From NCBI GenBank assembly GCA_022843585.1, contig JALHNJ010000016.1, forward strand, positions 1 to 54,718: DNA of 54,718 bases, written 5' to 3'. A model generated the notes under the pieces. The model saw only the letters and a list, made by a program, of their open reading frames with translations, was not told where the DNA came from and did no database searches. This DNA is from Chitinophagaceae bacterium. Its GTDB lineage: Bacteria > Bacteroidota > Bacteroidia > Chitinophagales > Chitinophagaceae. The position numbers and the translations under genes were made by a program. Positions 8,459 to 16,835 of this stretch are shown piece after piece; within the stretch, counting starts at the first letter, position 1, and each line of letters opens with the position of its first letter.

Positions 8459-8665
8459 ATGCCAATAATTGTAAACGTAGATGTAATGCTTGCTAAACGC
8501 AAGATGCAAAGCAAGGAGCTGGCAGAAAAATTAGATGTTACCCCTGCCAATTTATCAATATTAAAAACCGGTAAGGCAAAGGGTATACGCTTTGATACAT
8601 TAGAAGCTATTTGCAGAATATTAAATTGTCAACCGGGCGATATATTGGAATATGTTGCTGAGTAA
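8459..8665 (+). CDS. XRE-family regulator (YozG-like)
   Basis: 68 residues, an almost bare Cro/C1-type helix-turn-helix: VNVDVMLAKRKMQSKELAEK, then the recognition region VTPANLSILKTGKAKGIRFD and the end ICRILNCQPGDILEYVAE. The CQPGDILEY ending is diagnostic of the short regulators that accompany DUF2975 proteins. It is co-transcribed with the DUF2975 gene (2-base gap) and probably binds the palindrome at 7880-7904 as an autoregulator (inference). Confidence 0.9.
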   Translation: MPIIVNVDVMLAKRKMQSKELAEKLDVTPANLSILKTGKAKGIRFDTLEAICRILNCQPGDILEYVAE

Positions 8666-8699
8666 ATAAAATAATCAATAAAAATAAGAACTAGAAAAA

Positions 8700-8715
8700 G
8701 CTCCCATTTGGGAGC
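8700..8715 (+). terminator. short hairpin after the XRE gene
   Basis: GCTCCC-ATTT-GGGAGC, a perfect 6-bp stem 34 bases after the stop codon. No T-run follows, so termination may be weak; it may only protect the 3' end or attenuate read-through into the ABC genes, whose first start codon is 37 bases further on. Confidence 0.5.
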
Positions 8716-8751
8716 ATGGAAATCTATTGCCTAAACTTTAAATAAAATTAA

Positions 8752-9627
8752 ATGAATCGTTTGAAAATAACTAGTCTCAGTAAGACTTATAGCAACGGCA
8801 CCAAAGCCATTAACAATATTACACTCGAATTTAATAATGGAATGTTTGGTTTGTTAGGGCCTAATGGTGCAGGCAAATCTTCTTTGATGAAAACCATTGC
8901 AGGCTTACAAAGCCCGGATAGCGGAAGTATAATTTTTAATGGTACCGATATTGTAAAAGACTCTCTCTTTATAAAAAAACAATTGGGTTTTTTGCCACAG
9001 GATTTTGGGGTGTACCCAAAAATTTCAGCGTATGATTTACTCACACATTTGGCTGTTTTAAAAGGACTAACAAATGCAAAAGAAAGAAAGGAGCAGGTAT
9101 TAACACTGTTAAACAAAGTAAATCTCTACTCTTACCGAAAAAAAGAAGTACATACTTTTTCCGGTGGTATGCGGCAGCGTTTTGGTATTGCACAAGCTTT
9201 ACTGGGCAATCCGCAAATTGTAATTGTTGATGAACCTACTGCTGGTCTTGACCCGGAAGAACGCAACCGTTTCAATAGTTTACTCAGCGAAATTGGCGAA
9301 AACATTATAGTCATACTTTCCACTCACTTAGTTGATGATGTAAAAACCTTGTGTACAGAGATGGCGGTAATTGATAAGGGTGCAGTTTTAGCTTGTGGTA
9401 AACCAATTGATTTTATAAATGAGTTGGACGGAAAGTTGTGGCAAAAATCAATTCCCAAAAATGAAGTACCTGAGTATGAAAAGAATTATCAAATGATTTC
9501 AACACAGTTCAATATGGGTAAACTAAATATCCATATTCAATCAAACGATAATCCTGGTAATGAGTTTGAGCCTATTAAACCAGGTTTGGAAGATGCCTAT
9601 TTCTCAATTCTAAACCTAAATAAATAA
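8752..9627 (+). CDS. ABC transporter ATP-binding protein
   Basis: 291 residues with the full ATPase set: Walker A GPNGAGKSS (36-44), Q-loop LPQDFG, signature FSGGMRQR (136-143), Walker B IVIVDEPTAGLD (156-167) and switch His in STHLVDD. A C-terminal extension of about 70 residues follows the core. It lies 4 bases before the permease-peptidase gene and is surely its ATPase partner. The subfamily is the ABC-2 type exporter/regulator ATPases often coupled to very large membrane proteins in Bacteroidota. The transported substrate is unknown. Confidence 0.93.
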   Translation: MNRLKITSLSKTYSNGTKAINNITLEFNNGMFGLLGPNGAGKSSLMKTIAGLQSPDSGSIIFNGTDIVKDSLFIKKQLGFLPQDFGVYPKISAYDLLTHLAVLKGLTNAKERKEQVLTLLNKVNLYSYRKKEVHTFSGGMRQRFGIAQALLGNPQIVIVDEPTAGLDPEERNRFNSLLSEIGENIIVILSTHLVDDVKTLCTEMAVIDKGAVLACGKPIDFINELDGKLWQKSIPKNEVPEYEKNYQMISTQFNMGKLNIHIQSNDNPGNEFEPIKPGLEDAYFSILNLNK

Positions 9628-9631
9628 TCCT

Positions 9632-12600
9632 ATGAAAGCTTTACTTCAATTTGAATGGAGAACCTATTTTACAAAACCAGGGTTTTATGTTTTGTTATTA
9701 ATGGTTATTTTAGCTGGAGTCTTTGCTGGTACAAATTTTAATGTATCTATAAGTCCAGATGTTTATAAGAATGCCCCGTATGTGATTGCCTATATGCTGG
9801 GGTTTATGAGTTTATTATGCATATTTTTTTCTACAGTATTTGCCACACAAATTTTATTTAAAGAAAAAGAAGCCAATTTTAACCTGATATTATATGCAAC
9901 GCCTATCCGAAAAAAGGATTATTTAATAAGCAAGTTTATTGCCGTTTTTTCACTCAGTTTTTTATGCTTTACTTTATTTGCAACAGGCTTTGCTATTGGG
10001 CAGTTATCGCTAATAAGTAAAAGCGGATATACTGATTTTAATTTGTCTTTTTATGTGCAACCGGTATTAGTGTTTGGTATGGTTAACACCCTGTTTTGTT
10101 CAGCCATTATTTGCACCGTAGCATGGCTTAGTAAAAATAAATTAATGGTGTACGTAACCGGCTTGTTTATTTATATTTTATATATGGTGACGTTGATATT
10201 TTCCGGTTCACCGCTAATGGCCAAAGGAATGCCGCAATCAGCAACAGCCGTTCTGCTTTCTGCAAGCTTAGACCCATTTGGGCTTTCTGCTTATTTTTTG
10301 CAAACAAAGACATGGACAGTTGTTCAACGGAATACAGCTTCAATTCCTTTATCAGGAATATTACTTCTTAACCGGTTGGGGGTTATACTTTTATCCTTTC
10401 TATCCCTTTTTGGCACATTCAAATTATTTAGTTTTTCGGTTAGAGAAAAAAGTAACAAAAATAAATTATCAGAAAAAATTGAACTAAGTGTTGTCTTAGT
10501 CGGTGGGGTACTTAAAACCATCATGCCATCGCAGAGTTGGTGCAGGCATTTAGCCACTTTGTGGTCGTTTATCAAAATCGATTTAAAGTACATAACAAAG
10601 AGTATTCCCTTTATATTAACCTGTATTGGTTTACTTTTTTACCTGTCAATGGAAATTTATGGTGCTATTGAAAAAGGAGTAAGGCTTCCTCAAAAATACG
10701 CCACATCTGGTTTAATGGCAAGAACCATTATTGAAAATTTTCATGCATTGTGCATCATCGTAATTTTATATTATGCTAATGAAATTGTTTGGCGTAGCAG
10801 AAATAGTAATTTTCATCTGATTGAAAATGCAACACCTGCAAGCAGCACCTCCTTATTTTTTTCAAAATGGATAACACTAAGCATTATTATCTTTTTCTTT
10901 ACAACATTAATTATTTTGCTGGGCATTGTTTTTCAAATACAATATCATTATACGGATATTGATTGGCGGGCTTATGCAGGAGTGTATTTTTTAACCAGTT
11001 TCCCTTTACTAATCAGTGCCGGTATTATTTTAACCATTCATAAATTAATTAAATACAAACATTTAGGTTTAATTTTATCGTCTGCAACAGTTTTGTTTAC
11101 AGCAACTTTTTTGGGCGATACTTTGCTTCCTCATCCATTATTGAAGTTTCAAATTCCTTATAATGGATTATACAGTGATATTAATGGCTTTGGTTTGTAT
11201 TTATCATCTTTTGGCTGGATGCATTTATTTGGGCTATGTCTGGCAATTTTTTTCGCAATATTGGTTACACAACTTAAAAAATTCAGAATAATGTTATTGC
11301 CTTTATTTGGTTTGATTGCGTTGGCGGTTTGCGCTTCTTTCATTGGAGTTAAGACTACAAAAAACTACCAGCCTAAAAATGTGGAAGCATCAATAGCAGC
11401 AAGAGCCGAATATGAGAAAAAGTATCGAATTTTTCAAAACCAACCTCAACCAACCGTAATTGATATTGTAACAACTATTGATTTATTTCCTGAAGAAAAT
11501 AGATACAATGTTGCTGCGTCCTATACGATTCAAAATAAAACCAATAAACCTATAGACAGCATTTTAGTAAATTTTGCAGAGGGGATAATTATTAACGAGA
11601 CAAGTATTACGAAAGGTAATAGAACTTATCCCGTAAAAAATCAGTACACAGTTGTTCAATTAGAAAACTCATTATTACCTGGTGATACGGCAAAGCTAGC
11701 TACCAAATTTTCTTATTCATGGTCAGCCATTAATGGTCACCAACCCCTTAATGCCATTCTTCAAAATGGTTCATTTATGCGTATTAGCAGGTATTATCCA
11801 AAGTTTGGTTATTTGGCAGAAGATGAAATAGAAAGCGAAGTGAATAGAAAAAGATTTAACCTTGGCCAGGCAACACCATTAGTTACCCTTGAAGCTCCAA
11901 AAGAAAATATTGACGATTTTGTAAATATAGATATGGCAATATCGACCAGAAGTAAGCAAACGGCAATAGGCGTCGGCGAATTGGTGAAGGAATGGCAAAT
12001 GAATAACAGAAATTATTTTCAATACAAAACACCATCACCTGTGCCATTCCGCTTTGCAGTTTCTTCTGCCGAATATGCAGTAAAAAAGGCATCGTTTAAG
12101 GGCAAGAATATTGAAGTGTATTATCATCCGCAGCACTACCACAATGTTGACCATCTATTAAAAAATGCTCAACTAACATTAGCATATTGCGAAACAAATT
12201 TTGGCTCATATCCTTTTACCACCATTCGCTTTGCGGAAGTATCTGCATTTACAAGAGGTTTTGCGGCAACGGCATATCCAGCTACCATTTATATGACCGA
12301 GAATGTGATTTTTAATGCAAACATTGGCGCCGATAAAAAGCAAGATGTAATTAATGAGTTGGCAGGGCATGAATTAGCTCATTTGTGGTGGGGCAACAGT
12401 CAGATTTCACCAGATTACAGAGAAGGGAACGTAATGCTTACCGAAACATTGTCGATGTATACCGAGTTAATGTTGGCCAAAAGAATGTATGGAACAAAAA
12501 GAGTAATGGAGATTGTTGATATGCACTTGGGGATGTATTTAGGTGATAGGGGATTTACGGAAGAGCAACCATTAATTAAAACAATATCCAGTAATGTTCA

Positions 12601-13126
12601 CTTAAGTTATTCTAAAGGGTTAGTGGTAATGTATCAATTGGCAGAAATGATAGGCGAAGAAAAAGTAAATCTTGCATTAAGGCAATTTCTAAAAAATCAT
12701 GCTTATCCTAAAGCCCATCCTATTTCCACAGACTTTGTGAATGAATTGTATGCAGTAACAGATACTTCGTTGCATTCAAAAATTGATGATTTATTTAAAA
12801 AAATAACACTGTATGAGTTTAGTAATAAAAATACTATGGTTAGAAAAGCAGGGACACAATATGAGTTAACGATAAGTGGAACTGGAGAAAAATATTATGA
12901 AGATGGTAAAGGGGTGAGAACAAATACTCCTTTTAATGATAGTGTAGATGTAGCTATTTCGTTTGATAATGAGCAGGACAAAATTGTAAAAGTGCCGATA
13001 GTAAACGGCCAGATTTCGGCTAAAGTAGTTTTTGCTAAATTACCTGAAGCGATAGTGGTTGACCCAAAAGTAAAATTTATAAAATTAGACAATGAAAAAA
13101 AATGGCTGATAAAGAACAGTTCTTAA
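9632..13126 (+). CDS. ABC-2 permease fused to M1-family aminopeptidase domain
   Basis: 1164 residues. The first about 570 residues hold two groups of six or so membrane helices, each like an ABC-2 permease half (start ALLQFEWRTYFTKPGFYVLL; second half starting near the ATLWSFIKIDLKYI segment). A large soluble part follows and contains the gluzincin zinc site HELAHLWWGN (His913, Glu914, His917) with a Glu about 20 residues on (MLTETLSMYTE), as in M1 peptidases. This permease/M1 fusion is a known Bacteroidota architecture. The peptidase domain presumably faces the periplasm; its role with the transporter is not established. It forms an operon with the preceding ATPase. Confidence 0.9.
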   Translation: MKALLQFEWRTYFTKPGFYVLLLMVILAGVFAGTNFNVSISPDVYKNAPYVIAYMLGFMSLLCIFFSTVFATQILFKEKEANFNLILYATPIRKKDYLISKFIAVFSLSFLCFTLFATGFAIGQLSLISKSGYTDFNLSFYVQPVLVFGMVNTLFCSAIICTVAWLSKNKLMVYVTGLFIYILYMVTLIFSGSPLMAKGMPQSATAVLLSASLDPFGLSAYFLQTKTWTVVQRNTASIPLSGILLLNRLGVILLSFLSLFGTFKLFSFSVREKSNKNKLSEKIELSVVLVGGVLKTIMPSQSWCRHLATLWSFIKIDLKYITKSIPFILTCIGLLFYLSMEIYGAIEKGVRLPQKYATSGLMARTIIENFHALCIIVILYYANEIVWRSRNSNFHLIENATPASSTSLFFSKWITLSIIIFFFTTLIILLGIVFQIQYHYTDIDWRAYAGVYFLTSFPLLISAGIILTIHKLIKYKHLGLILSSATVLFTATFLGDTLLPHPLLKFQIPYNGLYSDINGFGLYLSSFGWMHLFGLCLAIFFAILVTQLKKFRIMLLPLFGLIALAVCASFIGVKTTKNYQPKNVEASIAARAEYEKKYRIFQNQPQPTVIDIVTTIDLFPEENRYNVAASYTIQNKTNKPIDSILVNFAEGIIINETSITKGNRTYPVKNQYTVVQLENSLLPGDTAKLATKFSYSWSAINGHQPLNAILQNGSFMRISRYYPKFGYLAEDEIESEVNRKRFNLGQATPLVTLEAPKENIDDFVNIDMAISTRSKQTAIGVGELVKEWQMNNRNYFQYKTPSPVPFRFAVSSAEYAVKKASFKGKNIEVYYHPQHYHNVDHLLKNAQLTLAYCETNFGSYPFTTIRFAEVSAFTRGFAATAYPATIYMTENVIFNANIGADKKQDVINELAGHELAHLWWGNSQISPDYREGNVMLTETLSMYTELMLAKRMYGTKRVMEIVDMHLGMYLGDRGFTEEQPLIKTISSNVHLSYSKGLVVMYQLAEMIGEEKVNLALRQFLKNHAYPKAHPISTDFVNELYAVTDTSLHSKIDDLFKKITLYEFSNKNTMVRKAGTQYELTISGTGEKYYEDGKGVRTNTPFNDSVDVAISFDNEQDKIVKVPIVNGQISAKVVFAKLPEAIVVDPKVKFIKLDNEKKWLIKNSS

Positions 13127-13297
13127 ATGTAGCCGCATCTTGTACAATTTTGAAATAAAATCAGGAGGTTGTATAAGCTATCCACCGTACAGAGTTTCAG
13201 ATGTTATTGGGTTATTCATTTAAAGAAAGTCAGATTATCTTAAAAACAGGCAATACAAGTGCTGAAGATTTTAAGACATCTAACAAGATACAAAAAT

Positions 13298-13421
13298 GTT
13301 GATGTTTCTAAATAAAAGGCAAAAAAGAAATTTTAATAAGACAAAAGAAGCAGTTTGTTTACAATGTTCTGTTGTTTGTAGACTGTTGGATTCCAATCTC
13401 TAAATATTGGATAACTTGATT
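13298..13421. repeat. conserved intergenic repeat, copy A
   Basis: About 120 bp that recur, diverged, at 15666-15785 and 25167-25292. Shared landmarks are the AGGCAAAAA start, AATTTTAATA, CAAAAGAAGCA, a paired direct repeat (GTTTGTTTAC at 13353 and GTTTGTAGAC at 13374, 21 bp apart) and AAATATTGGATAA near the end. Unlike the other copies it does not follow a beta-barrel gene; it lies 172 bases after the permease-peptidase gene. The remaining sequence of the 777-base gap 13127-13903 shows only short coding-like scraps. Confidence 0.75.
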
Positions 13422-13525
13422 AAGAAATTACAGTTTTTGGGGAGCTTTTTAATGAGTTTGTAAATGAAAATAATAATTGCTGTCTGATTGGCCGGGAATC
13501 CAATACAGTTAAAAGCAAATTATAA

Positions 13526-13732
13526 TTTTTTCTTTTTAAGTTTCAAAACTTACTAGCATGTGATACAGGTATAGGCATTAGTACACGGGCAAGGATTCCT
13601 GGTGTTTCTGGCCAAGCTTCAACTATGAAGATATATTCGAGTGGAAATGTAGTAAAAACTGTTTCGGATACTGTAGATTCTTGGGGTGAGATGGTGAAGC
13701 CTGGTTGCTTACTGTTGAATCAAAATAGCTGA
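13526..13732 (+). pseudogene. lipoprotein-like ORF remnant without a start
   Basis: An open stretch of 69 codons reads FFLFKFQNLLACDTGIGIST, with a lipobox-like LLAC, and then a protein-like body (TRARIPGVSGQAS, MKIYSSGNVVKTVSDTVDSW). It lies between two stop codons and has no usable start at its 5' end, and the residues before the cysteine are too few for a complete signal peptide. It is probably the truncated remains of a small lipoprotein; an unusual start codon cannot be excluded. No similar protein occurs in the window. Confidence 0.4.
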
Positions 13733-13903
13733 ATACTAAAATTGATGTTGCACACTATAAATTTCAAAATTTAACGATGCGTTTTTTTGCTAACTCAGAA
13801 GTAGATTTTATATACTAACAATTATATAATCACAAAATTGCCGATTTATATTTATCAATTTGGCAGGCAAAATATTTTAATAAAAAATAAACCCACAAAA
13901 TAA

Positions 13904-14899
13904 ATGAGCTTAAAAATTATTAAAAAAGTTTCAATTTTCTGTATTCTTCTATCTGCCTGTACTAAAGAAAGAAAAATCAATGACTCCGGCTTTTTAGTTC
14001 CTAAAACAGTTGTGGAAGACCTTAGTTTGCCTTCTATTACTGTAAACGGTGCAAAGTTTCATGCCGAAGCATTTGGCCCTGCCGACAGTGCAATTATATT
14101 GGTTCTGCATGGTGGTCCGGCATCTGATTACCGGTATCTGTATAACTGTAAGGAATTTGCCAATCAGGGTTATCGGGTTGTTTTTTATGACCAACGGGGA
14201 ACTGGTTTATCACAGAGGTTTCCTAAATCTCACTACAAGTCTGTTCAACAATTGACCGATGATGTAAATGCTATCATTGCTTTTTACAGAAAAGTGCCAA
14301 CACAAAAAGTTTTTTTATTAGGGCATTCATGGGGCGGCATATTGGCATCAGCATACATCAACCGCCATCCTGCTACAGTTAATGGTGCTGTTATTGCTGA
14401 ACCCGGAGGGTTAAAGTGGAAAGATGTGAAAGACTACATTGATGCTTCCAGAAAAATGAAATTTACAAGTGAGGCATTAAACAACGCAACTTATTTAGAC
14501 CAGTTCTTAACTGGCAAGGAAAATGAGCATGAGATTCTGGATTACAAGTACAGCATGTTGTCTTCTACAGGTGATGAATCAAATGTTGTTGGCAATGAAG
14601 GAGTACTTCCACAGTGGCGTCCAGGTATTGTTTTGCAGAATGCCTATTTTGATATTGCTGAAAGAGAAAATCCTGATTGGACAGACAGGTTCCTACGGTC
14701 ATTTACAACCAAAGTACTGTTTGTTTACAGCGAAAGAAATACAGCATACGGTTTAGCCTATGCACAAAAAGTATCTGCTGCTTTTCCAAATGTGCAACTA
14801 TTTAAAACCCTAGGTGCAGGGCATGATATGCTTTCCTTTCCTACCGGGTGGAATAATACTTATCCGGTTATGCTCAGCTATTTCAATTCACTTAAATAA
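13904..14899 (+). CDS. alpha/beta hydrolase lipoprotein, S33/prolyl-iminopeptidase-like (copy 1)
   Basis: 331 residues. The lipobox ILLSAC puts the lipidated Cys at 19, so the protein should be membrane-anchored. The hydrolase core shows the oxyanion motif LHGGP (68-72), VVFYDQRGTGLS, the nucleophile elbow GHSWGG with Ser142, and the His in GAGHDM near 306. The usual acid is not obvious at VYSERNTAYG (Glu instead of Asp). The pattern is that of proline iminopeptidase relatives; the real substrate is unknown. It precedes a beta-barrel gene by 20 bases. The whole pair recurs at 23.4-25.1 kb. Confidence 0.88.
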   Translation: MSLKIIKKVSIFCILLSACTKERKINDSGFLVPKTVVEDLSLPSITVNGAKFHAEAFGPADSAIILVLHGGPASDYRYLYNCKEFANQGYRVVFYDQRGTGLSQRFPKSHYKSVQQLTDDVNAIIAFYRKVPTQKVFLLGHSWGGILASAYINRHPATVNGAVIAEPGGLKWKDVKDYIDASRKMKFTSEALNNATYLDQFLTGKENEHEILDYKYSMLSSTGDESNVVGNEGVLPQWRPGIVLQNAYFDIAERENPDWTDRFLRSFTTKVLFVYSERNTAYGLAYAQKVSAAFPNVQLFKTLGAGHDMLSFPTGWNNTYPVMLSYFNSLK

Positions 14900-14919
14900 G
14901 TAACATCAAAAATTTAGAG

Positions 14920-15597
14920 ATGAAAAAAAGTAAAATACTGCTCTTGGTAATTGGTCTTATGGTTTTCAAAAACTATGCAACTGCACAAAATGTAAACTGG
15001 GCCAGTCTGGAAAAAAAACAACAACATATCCTAAACATCAATGCCGGATTAGACTATGGGCTAACTTATGGAGTTGGTTATGGGCATCAATTAAAAAGTA
15101 AACTTCCTATTATTATAAACGGAGAATATTCTTTTCCATCAGGCAATAAAATAGTAGATGACTTTAAAACAAAAATTGGAGGGTCAATCCGCTATGCAAA
15201 AGTGAACAACTTTCTTTTTACTGCAAAAGTATATGGGGTTTTCAGAAGGTATCAAAACACATTATCAAGGTTGGTAAACTTTGGTAGTGATATGAGTGTG
15301 GCTGCAGGCTATTATAAAAAGAAATGGCATGTTGCTGGCGAAGTTGGTTTTGACAAAGCTATCGTTACACATTTTAAACACTCTCAGTTATACAAAAATA
15401 ATTTCCCAGGTGTGCAGGATGGCTGGTATGAACCTTCAACCGGAGGTAACTTTTATTATGGCATACAAACGGGCATTTCATTTAAACAACATGATATTTA
15501 TTTAAAAGCAGGAAGAATGTTAACACAGGATTTTACAACAACGCCATTGGTTCCTTTTTATTTACAACTGGGATATAACCTGCGAATGGGAAAATAA
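14920..15597 (+). CDS. outer-membrane beta-barrel-like protein (copy 1)
   Basis: 225 residues with a signal peptide ending at about ATAQ and then NVNWASLEKKQQHILNINAG. The mature part alternates hydrophobic and polar residues in short strands ending in aromatic residues (GLTYGVGYG, LPIIINGEYSFPSG, GGSIRYAKV, YLQLGYNLRMG), as expected of an 8- to 10-strand outer-membrane barrel. It pairs with the upstream hydrolase lipoprotein (20-base gap). It is strikingly similar to the product of 24412-25092. A 5' scrap of a third copy is visible near 43.05 kb. The function is unknown. Confidence 0.8.
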   Translation: MKKSKILLLVIGLMVFKNYATAQNVNWASLEKKQQHILNINAGLDYGLTYGVGYGHQLKSKLPIIINGEYSFPSGNKIVDDFKTKIGGSIRYAKVNNFLFTAKVYGVFRRYQNTLSRLVNFGSDMSVAAGYYKKKWHVAGEVGFDKAIVTHFKHSQLYKNNFPGVQDGWYEPSTGGNFYYGIQTGISFKQHDIYLKAGRMLTQDFTTTPLVPFYLQLGYNLRMGK

Positions 15598-15665
15598 AAA
15601 GAAAGTGAGTTGCGGAAAATCTGTGTAGTGTATAATGCCGAATGTATTTGTCCGGAAACAAACAA

Positions 15666-15785
15666 GTCGATGTTTTCTATTAAAGGGCAAAAAGGAATTT
15701 TCATAGGGCAAAAGAAGCAGTTTTTTTACCATGTTCTGTTGTTCGTAGACTGTTGATTTCTCAATCTTTCAATGTTGGATAATTT
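15666..15785. repeat. conserved intergenic repeat, copy B
   Basis: Homologous to copies A (13298) and C (25167): TAAAGGGCAAAAAGGAATTT, CATAGGGCAAAAGAAGCAG, then GTTTTTTTAC (15720) and GTTCGTAGAC (15741) spaced 21 bp. It follows the barrel gene, as copy C does, and ends about 90 bases before the start of the RpfF-like gene, so it may be that gene's control region. Confidence 0.75.
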
Positions 15786-15872
15786 ATGATGGAGAAGTAT
15801 GGATTAAGATAGATGTCAATTACAGGTCAAAGCAAAGGTTGCTACAGTTTCGCATTAAAAATTCAAAAAAAA

Positions 15873-16694
15873 ATGATACTTAGGGAAAATATTGAAATTC
15901 AGGTTGACGCAAATCGCAATGTATTATGGCTGCTTATCGGCTGTTCTCATGAACTGCATTATTCATACAAGACTGTTTGTAGTTTTCATGAATCATTAGA
16001 TACAATAAAAAGTACAATTGCAAATGAAAACATTAAATACGTTATCCTAACTTCTGCAAATAAGGAAGTGTGGAATATGGGAGGCGATTTAGAAATGTTT
16101 GCAAATTCTGTAATACAAAAGAATGAAGATATTATAAGAGACTATGCCCAAAAATGTGTAGAAGTTCTTGCAGTTATTAATAAAGGTTTTTATAAAGATG
16201 TAATTGTAATCTCTGTTATTCAGGGTAATGCGTTTGGTGGTGGATTTGAATGTGCACTTTCCGGAGGCCATATAATTGCTGAAGAGCATGCAAAATTTAG
16301 CTTTCCAGAAGTGCTTTTTGGAACATTCCCAGGCATGGGTGCTTATAGCTTTTTAACAAGAAAGCTTGGATTTGCCAGAGCACATGAAGTGATTGGTTCT
16401 GGTAAAAAGTGGACGGCCTATGAAATGCAGCAAATAGGGCTTGTCAATTTTGTTTGTAAAACCGGAATGGCAATTGAAACAATTTTAGAAAAAATTGAAA
16501 GGGATGAATTAAGAAGCATCAATCCATTTGAGAAAATTTGTTGCCAAGTATCTGTAGAAGAGTTAAAAGAGGTTGTTGATATTTGGCTTGAAACAACTTT
16601 AAAATTGGATACCCGAAAAATTAAATTTATGCTAAAATTGGCAGAAGCACAAAAGGCAAAAGTGAAGCAATCAAATATTTCGGTGAGTTCATAA
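15873..16694 (+). CDS. RpfF-like crotonase, putative DSF-family signal synthase
   Basis: 273 residues from ATG 15873; an in-frame ATG at 15813 would add 20 poorly conserved residues. Crotonase fold with features particular to RpfF, the cis-2-unsaturated fatty acid (diffusible signal factor) synthase: WNMGGDLEMFA (68-78), NAFGGGFECALSGG with Glu126, and FPEVLFGTFPGMGAYSFL with Glu146. The two glutamates are 20 apart, as are the catalytic pair Glu141/Glu161 I recall for Xanthomonas RpfF. The C-terminal LKLAEAQ..K segment also fits. RpfF makes the signal from acyl-ACP by hydration/dehydration and thioester cleavage. No RpfC or RpfG sensor is encoded nearby, so the response side is unknown. A scrap of a second copy lies at 51.4 kb. 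Confidence 0.8.
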   Translation: MILRENIEIQVDANRNVLWLLIGCSHELHYSYKTVCSFHESLDTIKSTIANENIKYVILTSANKEVWNMGGDLEMFANSVIQKNEDIIRDYAQKCVEVLAVINKGFYKDVIVISVIQGNAFGGGFECALSGGHIIAEEHAKFSFPEVLFGTFPGMGAYSFLTRKLGFARAHEVIGSGKKWTAYEMQQIGLVNFVCKTGMAIETILEKIERDELRSINPFEKICCQVSVEELKEVVDIWLETTLKLDTRKIKFMLKLAEAQKAKVKQSNISVSS

Positions 16695-16835
16695 TGTAGC
16701 TTTAGTGTTTTAATTTAATATCAACAAAATATTATTATGCAAACGGCATAGGCGTTCTGTAAGATTTAGCTCCTGCTAATCTTCGTCTCACTAGTAATTT
16801 GTTTTTCGCTATTTTTGGTATTAATTCTTTAGTTA

